Program-made: the position numbers and the translations under genes
The notes under the pieces: model-generated
What the model was told of the DNA's origin: nothing
Databases searched by the model: none
Seen by the model: the letters and a program-made list of their open reading frames with translations, nothing else
Shown here: positions 21,910 through 33,249 of the stretch, piece after piece
How the letters are laid out: each line of letters opens with the position of its first letter
Numbering within the stretch: position 1 is the stretch's first letter
NCBI GenBank assembly: GCA_036936605.1
Contig: JAUPFV010000001.1
Span: 114,894,771 to 114,958,770, forward strand
Direction of reading: 5' to 3'
DNA from: Limnanthes douglasii subsp. nivea
Taxonomy: Eukaryota > Streptophyta > Magnoliopsida > Brassicales > Limnanthaceae
Length of the DNA: 64,000 nucleotides

Positions 21910-24322
21910 TTAGGTACCCGAAAGCTTATTTACTTCTGAAGATAGTAGCTCTTGGTAATCCTTACGGATCCTCCATAAGATCTCACTGCAACTTCTCATG
22001 CTTGGCCGATTTTGTCTGCGCGCAGCCAGGCATGGTAAAGCCATTTCATAGATTTGTTCGACTGCTAAGTTAGCAGCGGCTGTCGGTTTGAGATTAGGAT
22101 CCAACGTTGACATGGAATCTCCATCTCTGAACTTTTTGATTGCCTGCAGTTCATAATAACAATGAACTTAATAAATATAATCAAAATTATCTTTGGGGTA
22201 ACAAACTTAAGGTTCTATAACTAACAAGCTCATATTGGCTGCTAAATGATTATTAGAGGATATAAGGCCTAACTCACTCCCACAAGGAGTCTCAAGATAG
22301 GCGAACTGTCCTCACCATACACAGTGGATTTTATGTCACTATATTCAGAGAATGAGGGATATCTTAACAAGTCCCCTCATACAATTCCAATTGACTGCAA
22401 CCGTATTTTGGTAACAGTCTTTAACATCGGGATCCTAACATCACACACAATCTGGTTATGAGCTTAGATACCATGTTACTGGATATTGGGACAAACAAGA
22501 TTCCAAACGCTTATGTTTTTTCCCGGCAGATAATTGCTGCATCGTAAAAGATGCTGTAGCTGATAAATGAAAAAGAAAAGGAAACTACAGACACACCCAT
22601 TTTGAAGTTAGTCGATCCTGGTGTTCTCGTTTAGGTTCAACTGGCCGTCTGCCTGTGATGAGTTCGACGAGTAACACACCAAATGAATAAACATCACTCT
22701 TCTCAGTCAAATGGTATGTTACCAGATATTCTGGGTCCAAGTAGCCTACGGTTCCTTTAACTTGCGTAGAAACATGGGTGTCACCTGAGTCGGCGTCAGC
22801 AGCTAATCTTGCGAAACCAAAGTCAGCTACCTTGGCTCGGAATCTTTCAGTAAGGAGGATGTTGGAAGACTTTATGTCTCTATGAATGATAGGGTGATCT
22901 ACATGAAACACCAGTTAGAGACTCTAGAAAGCTTGTTCTTAGAACTATTTCCGGTCTATATGGCAAAAAAAAATGAATTGGCAAACCTGTATACATATGT
23001 AGATAGGTAATAGCATGGGCCACGTCAATCGCAATAGATATTCGTGTAGCGAGGTCAAGAACGCTACCATACTTACCTGCATCAAAGCTTCGTATCAGGC
23101 CAGGCCAGGTAAATTTATGCGTTCTAGTTCGCATATAGAGATTAAGAACTTACAGTCTAAATGGTCTCTAAGAGTACCATTTGGCACATACTCAGTGACT
23201 ACAACTCTTTCATCTCCGTGATCTAGAGAGCCATAGAACTTAATCAAATGGATATGCTTAATCTGTGCTAATGTTTGTATTTCCGTTTGAAATTCAAGGC
23301 CTAGATGCTTGTCGTATACGCTCTGCATATAAAGATAAACAAAGGTACACGATCAAATTTAATAAACACTTGGAGCCACACAGGTAAAAAGAAGAACCAG
23401 AGACAAAGCTCCCACACAACCTTCTTGGCACGTTTAATGGCAACAACAGAACCATCTGCAAGCCTTCCTTTATAAACAGTACCGAAACCACCTTGTCCAA
23501 TCTTGAAGGAGGGCGAGAAGTTATTTGTAGCCTTGAGGATTTCTTCAATGGTGAATTCCATACCCCCTGGAGCCTCTTTTCCATGGGTGGAGTTATCCGT
23601 ACTGGTATAGCTACCATGAGAACTTCGTCTTCTGTCTTTACTACGCCCTGCAGTTCCAATGTAATTCAAACTCCTCGTACAAATTTCTTAAATCTCTAAA
23701 ATTCGCCAAAACACGGACTGACATCAAACTATGGAGCATCGTATGCTAAAGATAAATTTAATATTTAATCACTAAACTAAGCTTTTGTATCATATTGCCA
23801 ATAAATTCAATCAACAATAGACCTTTTTGGCCGGTGAGAGAGATTCAAATCAGATTCAGTCACATATTCAATCCAATATTTAGTAAACAAGATAAAGACA
23901 GAAGCACGAGAATTCGGATTCTCTCAGTTTTTGCTTCACTATAGCTTAGATCTAAAAATCTTCATCAAACACAAAGTAATCTAAACAGAATAAAATGAAA
24001 ACTAAACCTAATATCGTTCAATCATTAAGCTGCAGAGTCAACTAGCTCTAGCGACAGAGAGAGAGAGAGAGAGCATGAGAGGGGTACCGGAAGGAGCTTT
24101 AAAATCCTCGGAGTCGGTGAAGTTATTAGAAACGGTGGTGTCTGGAGGAGTGAAGCAGTTGATGAAAACCCCGGCGAACTTTCGAGCGACGGTTCGAATG
24201 ACCGAGCTTTGAGATGAGCTATCCGAGTACAAGGACGACGACGGGCTTGCCGTCGTGGCAGAATTCCGCAGTCTATCCGGCGTCGAACGCACGGTGACGC
24301 TAGTTTGCCGGTGGGCATACAT
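21910..24322 (-). CDS. CRCK: Calmodulin-binding-type receptor-like cytoplasmic kinase
   Basis: Six exons by my splice reading, all GT-AG: 24322-24088, 23647-23421, 23322-23154, 23076-22987, 22898-22597, 22143-21910. Together they give 418 residues without a stop. Residues 1-107 are Ser/Thr-rich with the conserved [15 protein letters not shown] block. The Ser/Thr kinase domain starts at about 110 ([14 protein letters not shown]): glycine loop GQGGFG 129-134, Lys150, Glu168, HRDIKSSN 246-253, DFG 266-268, activation segment [10 protein letters not shown]. It is an RD kinase with all catalytic residues and no signal peptide or membrane segment, so cytoplasmic. Order, length and motifs match Arabidopsis CRCK1-3, nearest in length to CRCK2 (411 residues), which bind calmodulin next to the ATP site and act in stress and immune signalling. 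The exact paralogue and calmodulin binding are inferences. It is the only intact gene in the window. Confidence 0.93.
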
Positions 24323-24432
24323 TGAGTGATACTGCTATTTTTAGGTGAAGATTGACGTAGAAATGGCGGGTAGATGGAAAAGTATTAATGGAGAAAATAG
24401 GACAGTGTTGTTCCCCTATCAGCTGTCGCTTG

Positions 24433-24443
24433 TATTTATTATA
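24433..24443 (-). promoter_or_regulatory. Possible TATA box of the kinase gene
   Basis: On the minus strand TATAATAAATA lies about 110 bases upstream of the ATG, a normal distance for a plant TATA box with a short leader. Motif match only. Confidence 0.35.
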
Positions 24444-25922
24444 ACTAGCTGGACTTTTCACACAAAAAATTATAAACAGTTGGTCCATTTAAATCTGTAT
24501 ATAAACATTTAATACCATATTTTTAGATTTTTTTTTTAATGTTAATTTGATTTACGATTTACTAAATAACTTTAACGGGTTTATGGTATCGTTAAATTTA
24601 ATACATATTTTTTTATATTTTTATATTTTTTATATTTTTAATTTTTTTTTATTATAATCAGTTTGTAATCTAATCATAAAAAAATTAAAAATTATATGTA
24701 TTAAAAATATTAAATGTTTTATTATCAGATGACTTGGACTCATTAGTATTATCGATATTATTTATATAAATTAATATTATATTTTGATTATTTAAAAAAA
24801 AAAATCAATTTTCCAAAAATGTCGTACTTAACCGATGTCCATCATGAACACAGGTTAAAATAAGTTTTTTATTTATTTTTACGCATATTTTATAATTAAA
24901 TTTTTAATTTTAATTAATCTTATTTTATTTAACATTAAAACTTTCTAAAAATAGTAAAGATCTACTTTAACGGGTGCCATAAACACCCGTTAGCCTAAAC
25001 CATTTTAGTCTAGTCAAAAGTCATAGACTCGCGATAAGAAGAAAATTCATAATGAAACTAGTAGATTGACTAATTATGATAGCTATATTTTGTCACTGAC
25101 AAATGTGTAGTGATGTAAGTAAATTATTATTACGTATCAAAAGAAACTTCGTACGGCCAGGATGAGTTTGAGAAGGCGAATGAATGTAGGTACAAACATC
25201 GGACACTAATATGCAAAGAAACAACTATTTTCACATTATATTTATTATTATTGTAACATAAACATTTTTTTTTTATATTTACTTCTTCTTTTATATATAT
25301 ATTTATATTCTAATATATATTTTTTATAACATTTTATATTATCAACCTCTATTTACGACACAACTAATTTCATTTTTTATATATCCAACATATATCCTAT
25401 AACTTCTACCATTGAATCTAAAACTTTTAACAAAATTTATGTTTTTAAAATTTATTAACCGCCTAATAAAAAAAAAATATATCAAACCAAAGAATCAAGA
25501 GCGGAGAATATCACTCAAACAACCAACAAAGTAAAATAATATTTTAGTGTATTATTCATTTAACATCAAAATCCGTTTTCCAAAAAACCAAAATCGAAAA
25601 TCACGATTTTGTTGGTTCAGTTCCGAGATACCCAATCCGAATTACATGCTTTTAAAAAAATAACATATGATTTTGAGATGCCTACTCAGAATCATGTGTT
25701 ACTTTTTTAAAATCATATAGTTTTAAAAAAAACATAATAGGCACTAATCAACATCACCACCAAACCAATTTTAGAAAAAACCTTCATGAAAAATAAACAT
25801 ATAATGAAGAACAAAAAAAAGAGTTTTTAGAATCGATTCTAAAAGAAAAAAACTTCATGGAAAGCGTTTTCATGAAAAAAAGGTTTTCGGATTCAATTTG
25901 AAGAAAAAATAAATTAAATAGA

Positions 25923-25954
25923 CTCGTACCTTAGTCTGATGCCTCAACTCCCAC
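25923..25954. repeat. 32-bp perfect inverted repeat with 26883-26914, left arm
   Basis: Begins ctcgtaccttagtctgat. Its reverse complement is exact at 26883-26914, inside exon 2 of the mobile domain pseudogene (KWELRHQTKVR). Confidence 0.9.
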
Positions 25955-26181
25955 TACTGTATTTCTTTATCGATTTCGTTGTCTATTGGCTGTAAAAATT
26001 AGGTTTTACATTCTGTTTTTAAAAACTTCGATTTTCGCATGGTTGGAATTGTTGTTATGTTGAATTTATATGCTAGGGCTGTTTGCGAGTTATTGATTCG
26101 TGTTTTGAATTTGATTTTGAGGAGAATGGTGCAGGAATGAGTGATTTAAGGTTTCAATCCCCTGATTTGTTCGACAGATGT

Positions 26182-26231
26182 TCGTCGCACGACATGTGAG
26201 ATGTGTTTGATTTGCATATGTCGTGCGACGA
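26182..26231. repeat. 14-bp perfect hairpin
   Basis: Arms tcgtcgcacgacat (26182-26195) and atgtcgtgcgacga (26218-26231) with a 22-base loop. The arms are much more GC- and CpG-rich than the surroundings. Confidence 0.9.
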
Positions 26232-26536
26232 TGAAGGGTGTCTATCGTATGTGACAGACTTACCTAGATTATACTATTTTGTGCAAACTGGTTTAAAAAT
26301 ACTTGATTTTTCATGCGAATTACAGGTTTGTTGGTATATGTTTCATCACAATATTATTTTATTACATGTTGTTGGTATTTGTTTTATTGTTGGTATTTAT
26401 TTTTATTCTCAGGGATGATGTGTACAAAAAATGACCGCTAACAAGCAGCGTAGTCACGATACGACCCCGATACACCGTTCTTAAAGAGATTGTCCCATGA
26501 GAGGATGACTCACCGGGATCTCGTACGAAATGACGC

Positions 26537-28228
26537 TTGCGTTGTGGTGGTATAGTGGATGATACCAGCCATCACGCTAGTTGGGTTACTGCAGGCAGTA
26601 GCGGTGTAGGTTCATCTTCCCATACGGTACATGAGCTGGAGTTTAAGGTAGCAATGCCCCACGTCACTGTTCTTTATCCTGATTACACCATACACGAGGT
26701 GTATAATGTTTACTACGGAGATGTAAGTTTATGTAAAACTTCATTATTTTCAACCTTACTTTTTAAATTTAGTTTTAAATTAATTTTAATAAACAACTTT
26801 TTTATTTATAATTTTTGTGTTGCTACATATTATAGGGGAAAGTCAACTTATGTCTCTTCTTGATGTACGACAATCTTCAAAAGTGGGAGTTGAGGCATCA
26901 GACTAAGGTACGAGGTAAGGTGATGAAAACAATTTTTGGCCTCTTAATCGACGCGTTATCCAGTTGATATACCAACGTCTATGTGTTAGAGGTCTTTCTC
27001 GAGCGTTGGCATGAGGAGAATTATTCATTTCACTTTTCCTTCGGCGGGATGACTGTCACTCTTGATGACATCCACGTCACCACCAGCTTGTCGATTATAG
27101 GTATGGATTTTGACGTTCTACCTTTTGATGATGAGATGGAGAGGTTCATTATATATTGTAGTATGCTAGGTGTACGACCATCTGAGTTGGTTAGCAACCT
27201 TATGAACGATACTAGTTTGACCTTAAATTGGTTGCGTAAGACATTCACACATGAGCGATACAGAGATAGTAGGGCTACTGATGCTAGGGTTTCTTACGTT
27301 ACACAAGCTTATGTACTATATATAGGATCCACTATGTGAGCCAAAAAAACTGGCAATAGTATTTCGTTAGATTACCTACATTTTGTAAACCGGTATCAAC
27401 TTATGGGTCGTTACAATTGGGGTCATCTAGTTTTGGCACAACTTTACCACTCTCTCAGCCACAGTTCTATGAAAGGAACTAGTGATATTTGTGGGTTTAC
27501 TGGGCTGTTAGAGACTTGCATATTTGATAATTTTAGGGTGTTTACTGTTCTCTTGTACAACGCGTTCACCTTAGTGTCACCACATATTTGTCGATACGCG
27601 CCATGAAAAGTTTTTTCTTTGCAAGTTGTTCTCTCGGAATTGAGACACACCCTATCGATGTGCGCCGTACTTAATGTAAGTTTCATTATGTTTTTTATAT
27701 GTTGACTTGAATTAAATTCTATGTATGATGCTAACTATATAATCTCTTGTAGGTGATTTTTCTTCTATACATTTATATACGGGGTGTGTGTTCGTTCTGT
27801 ATGGTTAGTTGGATAAAGCATACACTAAATTCGTTTGACATAGTCGTGCCTTACTACCCGGACCGTGTCAACCGTTGGATGGGCAATATTCAACTGTTAC
27901 CGTGCAACATACAGTGGGAGAATTGGAAACAAAATCTTTTCACCACTTTAGGTCCACTATTAGATGGTGGGCAATATGGTACGGAATCTATGTATCATGT
28001 TTGGGTTAAGAAGAAACTGTGTTGTATATAATGTCCAATCCGGATTCGGTAGGCGATGATACATATGTTGGTGGAGGGCCTCCATTGTACATTCAGGGCA
28101 GTGCTGATCCCGGGAGATATGACCAGATAGTTGCATATCGGCCACGTTTAACCACGATGACGCATGAGGAATTGGTAGACATTGCGGGTGAGATGGTCAG
28201 TATTGCTGAAAGATGTAGACATTGTTGA
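26537..28228 (+). pseudogene. Plant mobile domain (aminotransferase-like) gene, decayed
   Basis: Matches the plant mobile domain family (PF10536 type, as in MAIN/MAIL proteins and many Mutator-linked genes). Exon 1 ends at 26722 (YNVYYGD, donor GTAAGT). Exon 2 starts at 26836 after TATAG and reads YDNLQKWELRHQTKVRGK, VFLERWHEENYSFHFSFGGM, LDDIHVTTSLSI, then YLHFVNRYQLMGRYNWGHLV, CGFTGLLETCIFDNFRVF and SPHICRYAP. An intron at 27676-27752 (GTAAGT...TTGTAG) leads to YYPDRVNRWMGNIQLLP. The family hallmarks LxERWxxExxxFH, GxxTxTLxDxxxxxxLxIxG and an RV-R-xG-Q block are visible. In-frame TGA stops fall at about 26964 (probably a lost Trp), 27337 and 27604. MAIN/MAIL proteins act in meristem maintenance and heterochromatin silencing; a transposon-borne copy is equally possible. 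N-terminal extent is uncertain. Confidence 0.75.
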
Positions 28229-29399
28229 TTAGTTGCATTGACTCGTGTATTTGTATTTCTTATTTTATGTTTTTTTGTTATGCTTTCGTGACTTGTATCG
28301 GGATGTATTATTGTACATGTTTATGTCGTACGAATTTTATGAATATTGGAGTATGACTTTTGATGTATCTTTACGAGTATGATAAGTAAGTTATGTTTAT
28401 GACCCGGTTGGTTTGAATAATTAATTTTTTTAACAACCGAATGTTTTAACTTACAAATAATTATTGTTGACTTACAATGTTTGATGTTTGGATGTTTTAA
28501 CATAGTCGGACAAAACGACACATAATCTTAAACTAACAAAAATGTAAACTAGCATGTAACGTACGATAAAGTAACATTAAGGTAACATGAAACAACAATT
28601 AATGTTTAAAATAACAAAATGGAAAATTATTAATCGGGTCGCATTATGTATGCAATTCCCTTGCCTAGGCGTAGCATAAGGTATGCGAAAACAACCCTTC
28701 AGAAATATTTTCCATGCCAAAAAATAGTAGATCCATCACACGCGTGATATATAACCATATTTTCGCACCTGATATGCAAAAATGACCGTTCAGAAGAATT
28801 TTCCATGCTAAAAATCATGCTACTGTCACACACCATATGCGACGAGAGACCATTTCAAAGCATATTTTGTGCAAATTGTAAAAATTTAAATAAAGCAAAC
28901 TCTGGTAGATCAATAATGTTAAAAAACTTTACATTTGGGAAATAATATATTGAAAAACCTCATAACAAATTTAAATTAAAAATAACAGTATATAGTGATA
29001 AGGGTAAGGTGAGGATTAGGCTAAATGTAATTATCAAAGGGGTTAATTCCATGTAATTAAATGTCAAGGACTAAACTAAAGCAAGTATAAGGGTTAATGG
29101 GGTCATATGTAATAACTAGTGGGTATGTTTATAGTTAGCAAAGGAGTGAGGTGATAATATCCACTCGTGAGAGGGTAAATGTGTAATTTTAGAACCTACC
29201 CCATGTACTATATAAAGGACATTCCCTTTTGGGAATGGACCAATGATTAGATAATTATTGCTTCATTTATTCATTTTGTCTCTTTCTCTTATGCCTCTTT
29301 CAATCTTTTTTTTATAAAATATCATCACACAAATAATTCTGTAACAGACACTCTAATACAAAAATTGTTTTAACAAGATAAAAAACTAAAAAAATATCT
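28229..29399. other. No gene; a 91-bp duplication; LTR-like stretch
   Basis: 28683-28773 and 28774-28860 are diverged copies of one unit (atgc-aaaa-caacc-ttcaga, ttttccatgc). 29005-29300 has LTR-like character: ccccatgtactatataaagg followed by a pyrimidine-rich leader. No partner LTR or internal domain was found. Confidence 0.35.
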
Positions 29400-29860
29400 G
29401 AATTCATCACATAGTACAATAAAACCTAGAATTCGAAGTCGAAGTTATATCCCATGTTATCTTCAACATGTGAGGGGTTCACAATCACATCCTCTTTCTC
29501 GGAAATTCTTTCCTCGAGATATGCTAGCATATCTCTAGTAAGAAAATCTTTAACTTTTAAGTTCCACACTTTAATTACCTCTTTTTTTTATTTTGTAAGA
29601 CATGTCAAACACACAGTGCAATGGTTTGGATTTTATAAGATTGGACATGGTTTTGACTTCGACACAAATGCGCAAAATTGGATTTGGAACTCTAAATTGG
29701 CCATAATCATAATACATCATACACAACACTTGACAGAAAAAGCATCGGTCGTTATGGTAACAAACTTCGCGGCTTGGAGAAAGTGATAGTCTTCGTCTAC
29801 ATTCCACTTCATACCTAAATTCCTTAGGTTTTTTGTTCAAGAAGGTTTGGTGTTAGAACT
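29400..29860 (-). other. Possible coding remnant, unknown
   Basis: Minus frames read LKVKDFLTRDMLAYLEERIS with NPSHVEDNMGYNFDFEF (about 29560-29430) and, further upstream, NLRNLGMKWNVDEDYHFLQA (about 29830-29770). The composition is protein-like, but I do not recognise a family. It could be the N- or C-terminal part of a neighbouring transposon gene. Confidence 0.25.
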
Positions 29861-29902
29861 ATTAGGACATGATTCAGGTACCTTATAAAAAAAATCCAAC
29901 AT

Positions 29903-30014
29903 TGGCGAGAATTATATTTTGACAGTAATTAATAGTTTGTGGCAAGTAATGTTTGGCGGGAATTAATATATGGCGGTAATTAATCATTGGTGAGAATATA
30001 TATAATTGGCGGGA
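29903..30014. promoter_or_regulatory. Cluster of TGGCGGGAA (E2F-like) motifs
   Basis: TGGC-core motifs lie at 29903, 29940, 29954, 29971, 29988 and 30007, each followed by a short AT stretch. tttggcgg (29952-29959) and attggcgg (30005-30012) match the plant E2F consensus WTTSSCSS. The spacing of the last four is 17-19 bp. Confidence 0.4.
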
Positions 30015-30179
30015 AGCGTTAAACAAGCAGGAACCATTAAATGTAAAGATTCACTCTAAAATAAAGAGTACGAAAATACATATACAAATGGATTGTTACA
30101 AAAAAGTTAAACATAAAATACATAAGTTAAAGTGATTGATAAAAAAGTTTGAAAACCTAAAATAACATAAGATCAAATT

Positions 30180-31380
30180 TAATATTTGGTTAGGTCGGTA
30201 TAGTGTGGCTCCTCGTTAAGATTCACTCTCCAAACCCGCATAATTTGCGTAATTTATTAAACTTATGGTAGTACGGATGCGTCTATTGACTCGCTTCATC
30301 GATGACGTGGACATCCCACGCCGAGTATAATGGCGGCAACGGTCCATCAGGAGGAGTAATCTGCAAATATAAATGTCAAGTCATTGCATTAAGTATAAAT
30401 AAAATCTTAAAACCTCATAAATATAATAAAATTTACATATTTACATTAAAAAAGTGGAAACCATGTACAAATGTAATTTTGAACTCTATAATCGTTGAAG
30501 AATTAACAGGTGGACTTTCACAAATTGGTAGATAAGTTAATGATCCTGCTTAAGAGATATGGTATACGAGACACCCATACTTTATTTCTATGATTATGCC
30601 AATGTCTGGAAATGTCATCCAATAAAGGCTAGAAATTTGGGATTTGAAATAATCCAACCTACGTACCATATCATCCAAAACATCGGACGAACCATAAACC
30701 TCAAACCACAAAGCACGACTTTCAGTTGATTCCTTCAACAAATCCTATCTAACAATTTCCAAATTATCCCTGGTACGCTATATCAAAAGCAATATGGACC
30801 GATATCCGCATTTTTTTCGTTTGCGATACGTCGACCAAATTAGTGCTATAAGGATGTAGAAACGTCGGGATGCAATCGGGGTATAAAGTTAACTTTCCTT
30901 CCTTAACAATTTTCTTGAGCCGACCAACTTTATTTTTTGCAAATGGTGGTTTGGGTACTACAATATGAGGCACTTTTGAGGCAGTCATTCTCTTTAACGC
31001 GTTAACAGGTGTGCTACCTAACGAGTTTGTAAGAGTGCTAGCACTAGTGGTTTGTTCAATAGGATATTTCCACGAACTAGGGTTCTGTTTGGTCGATTTA
31101 TGCACGTCTGATTTTGGCCTACCTTTAGCTCTAACCGCTTCTTTAGGCTCTTAAACATAACTAGTTTTAGGATTTAAGAGTTGCATAACCTTATTGATAA
31201 TATGCTCTTGTTGTTTATGCCCAAAACTATTAATGGAACTATCTATGAAAAATAGTTTTTTTTGCAAGGCATCTTCATGCAAAGTGGCATCTCTATAAGC
31301 AATATATAATCGTCTCTGATAGGGTTGAATGTTTTTTAAAGTTATGATCAAATTTTTCTGAGAGAGCATTTTAGACCTAT
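30180..31380 (-). pseudogene. OTU-like protease segment of a Mutator-like element
   Basis: Read on the minus strand from 31380: LIITLKNIQPYQRRLYIAYR, GRPKSDVHKSTKQNPSSW (31125-31060, a linker typical of these proteins), IPTFLHPYSTNLVDV (about 30870), a frame break where the OTU catalytic Asp-Gly-Asn-Cys motif should be, then SRALWFEVYGSSDVLDDMV and YWMTFPDIGIIIEIKYGC (30741-30550), and GPLPPLYSAW (about 30335) near the end. These blocks follow the OTU-like cysteine-protease proteins of plants that are joined to MULE/FAR1-type transposases. Multiple stops; the catalytic centre is unreadable. It continues directly from the transposase part upstream. Confidence 0.65.
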
Positions 31381-31739
31381 AATAAAATTTGTGCCATATA
31401 AGTTGAGTGCTTGATGATTAAGCCATATACATAATTCGAATATTATTGGGCATGAGGCTCATAAGGCCAATTCACACTTATGACCCGACTCGGTGGGTCC
31501 ATGGATCCAAACGTTTCTATAAACTGTCCAAAAAATAACATTAAATGGGTTGAAAATTTCTCTCTATGGATTTTAAACTCTAGCACCACTATTATCTCTC
31601 GACTCAATACCTTAAATTTAAGACTTAATCCAAACACTTATAAAAGATACCCTCCGACCAGATTTTATCAAAACCAGTATCCAATATATATCCATATCTT
31701 CCCTAGAAATTCATCTACCTTCTCTTCTTATTGAGGTAA
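31381..31739. other. Link between transposase and OTU segment, unclear
   Basis: Only short frames. 'gacccgactcggtgggtcc' (31484-31502) is a GC-rich imperfect palindrome. This may be foreign sequence inserted between the two parts. Confidence 0.25.
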
Positions 31740-32946
31740 TTTCACACGCAGAAGGTAACCTATGTGTTTTCCTAAGGACACATCTGTTACATGCTCCCCA
31801 ATTTACGCTTATATTTCTAGAATGTAAAATAGTGAAGGTCAATTCTTTTAGACCCCCATGAGATACATAACCGAATAGGTGCCTGGTCAAAGTATTTTTG
31901 AAACCATGTAAAGTAAAAAACTTACTTCACTCGAATGGTTCGAGGAACCCCGCATGCTGCTTCATTACGAGGTTGTGCATTTTTTCCCAAAAAAGTTCAA
32001 AATTGCATTGGTTCGTCCCAAGGTATTTTTTAAGGGCCGAGTGAGAACTCTCGCACCTACAAAGAAAATATATAATTAAGATATTCATTTTTAGTGATAA
32101 AAAAATGAAAACGAAAGTAATTTTACCTATTCGTTGTTGTTTAACTGTAGTGTTTGCTATTGTTCATTTGATTATAAAGAAACTTGTCACCATATTTCGC
32201 CATCTATTCCGACATAGCGTATTCAATACACTTGGGGTAAGACAGTGGCAGAACTAGAAACGAAAACAAGAGGAGGTTGAAACATATTGAAAATTAACGT
32301 TGTAAAACGAGATTGCGAGTCAGGTCGGGGGAAAATTTCGTTCTACAGAGCGTCTAAGGCGTCGTTTTTCATATATATATTTTCATTTTTTTAAATTCAG
32401 ATTAAAAAACTATTGCTATTATCTAAATAAATATACTACGCTAAAACTTTACTCTTAGTTTATTTTTTTTATATTTTATTTATTTATTGTTATATTTTCC
32501 AAATAATCCAAAATTACTAGTTCAATAATATTAAAATCTCTGTAGAAAATCCGTAAAATGTTTCCCCAAGGTAGATCCGCCACTAGGGTAAGCGGTAAAC
32601 ATTTCGTTCAATGTAACTAGGTTTTCTTCGTAAGCTTCCATCGTGTTCTCGGCGTCCATAGAACTCAACATATTGTTTTGCAATCACGTCATCGTGCATC
32701 AAATTTTGAACCATCTCAAGAATCTTCTTGTTAATATGCCACATGCGTAGCAAGTTAGTTATGTCCATAAATATTTCCTCGATAGATCACATGAGAGCTA
32801 GTTCTCGATTGGTAACAATAAACTCGAAAGTTCACACACAGTATCCATCATCAAACCATAAAGAACACCCAAAGCCCATGCATAATGGGTATATTGTCCC
32901 CGTTCATAAACACATACGCAACGATAACTGTAATTGAAATTGAAGT
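31740..32946 (-). pseudogene. Mutator-like (MULE/FAR1-type) transposase, decayed
   Basis: Minus strand, in order: VTSISITVIVAYVFMN (32946-32895), YTHYAWALGVLYGLMMDTVC (about 32890-32830), ITNLLRMWHINKKILEMVQN (32760-32700, matching the LLC-WHINKNV block of MULE transposases), then after the inserted MITE SSHSALKKYLGTN and FWEKMHNLVMKQH (32070-31960, the VESAH-LK block), and CNRCVLRKTHRLPSACE (31805-31755, the SWIM-type zinc finger C-C...H-C). The order is that of MULE transposases. The catalytic Asp/Glu residues upstream of 32946 have been cut off by element A. Stops and frameshifts are frequent. Confidence 0.75.
32242..32585. mobile_element. hAT-like MITE inside the transposase
   Basis: A 344-bp AT-rich unit with terminal inverted repeats agtggcagaacta (left) and the reverse complement of tagatccgccact (right). 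It is flanked by a direct repeat gggtaag at 32235-32241 and 32586-32592 (7 bp exact, 8 bp with one mismatch: ggggtaag/agggtaag). TSD length and termini suggest hAT. It splits the MULE transposase reading between its WHINKN block and its SxHSxLK block. Confidence 0.75.
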
Positions 32947-32949
32947 TAC

Positions 32950-33158
32950 TTATGATAAGGATATAAAATATTGAGGGATTTAATGTAATAGAACTAAGGT
33001 CATATATGATAACTTGTATACTTGTTGGATGATTTTTAGACTATTTGTAAATAGGGAGGTTGTGATACAATTAACCCAATAACTACTTTGACTTTACTCT
33101 TCTATTTTCTGCCTCTCTACAACTAAACTCTGTCTCTAGTTTCTCTACAACTTTACCA
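32950..33158 (+). repeat. Element A 5' LTR, right part
   Basis: Ends ...ctctacaactttacca at 33158, aligning with the CTCACCA ends of the B and C LTRs. The next bases, cagtgggagttc, align with the C leader downstream of its primer-binding site, so the TTGGCGAC primer-binding core seems deleted here. The left edge is uncertain; it abuts MULE sequence near 32946. Confidence 0.4.
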
Positions 33159-33249
33159 CAGTGGGAGTTCTATTTGATTGGTACCCTGATTTTACGTCAA
33201 AAACCAAAAACTGTGGAGTTCTTGCTCAATTGTATCACTCTAGATTGAT

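Larger units (their letters stand above)
24500..26430. other. AT-rich intergenic DNA
   Basis: No gene recognised. A 32-bp block at 25923-25954 is the inverted copy of 26883-26914, which lies in the plant mobile domain pseudogene. A strong short hairpin lies at 26182-26231. Confidence 0.4.

Noticed and set aside
23294..23659. Second protein from the kinase locus in another frame
   Set aside because: Overlaps kinase exon 2 out of frame and runs into an intron.
29005..29300. Solo LTR
   Set aside because: TATA box and pyrimidine-rich leader look LTR-like, but I found no TG...CA borders, target duplication or second copy.
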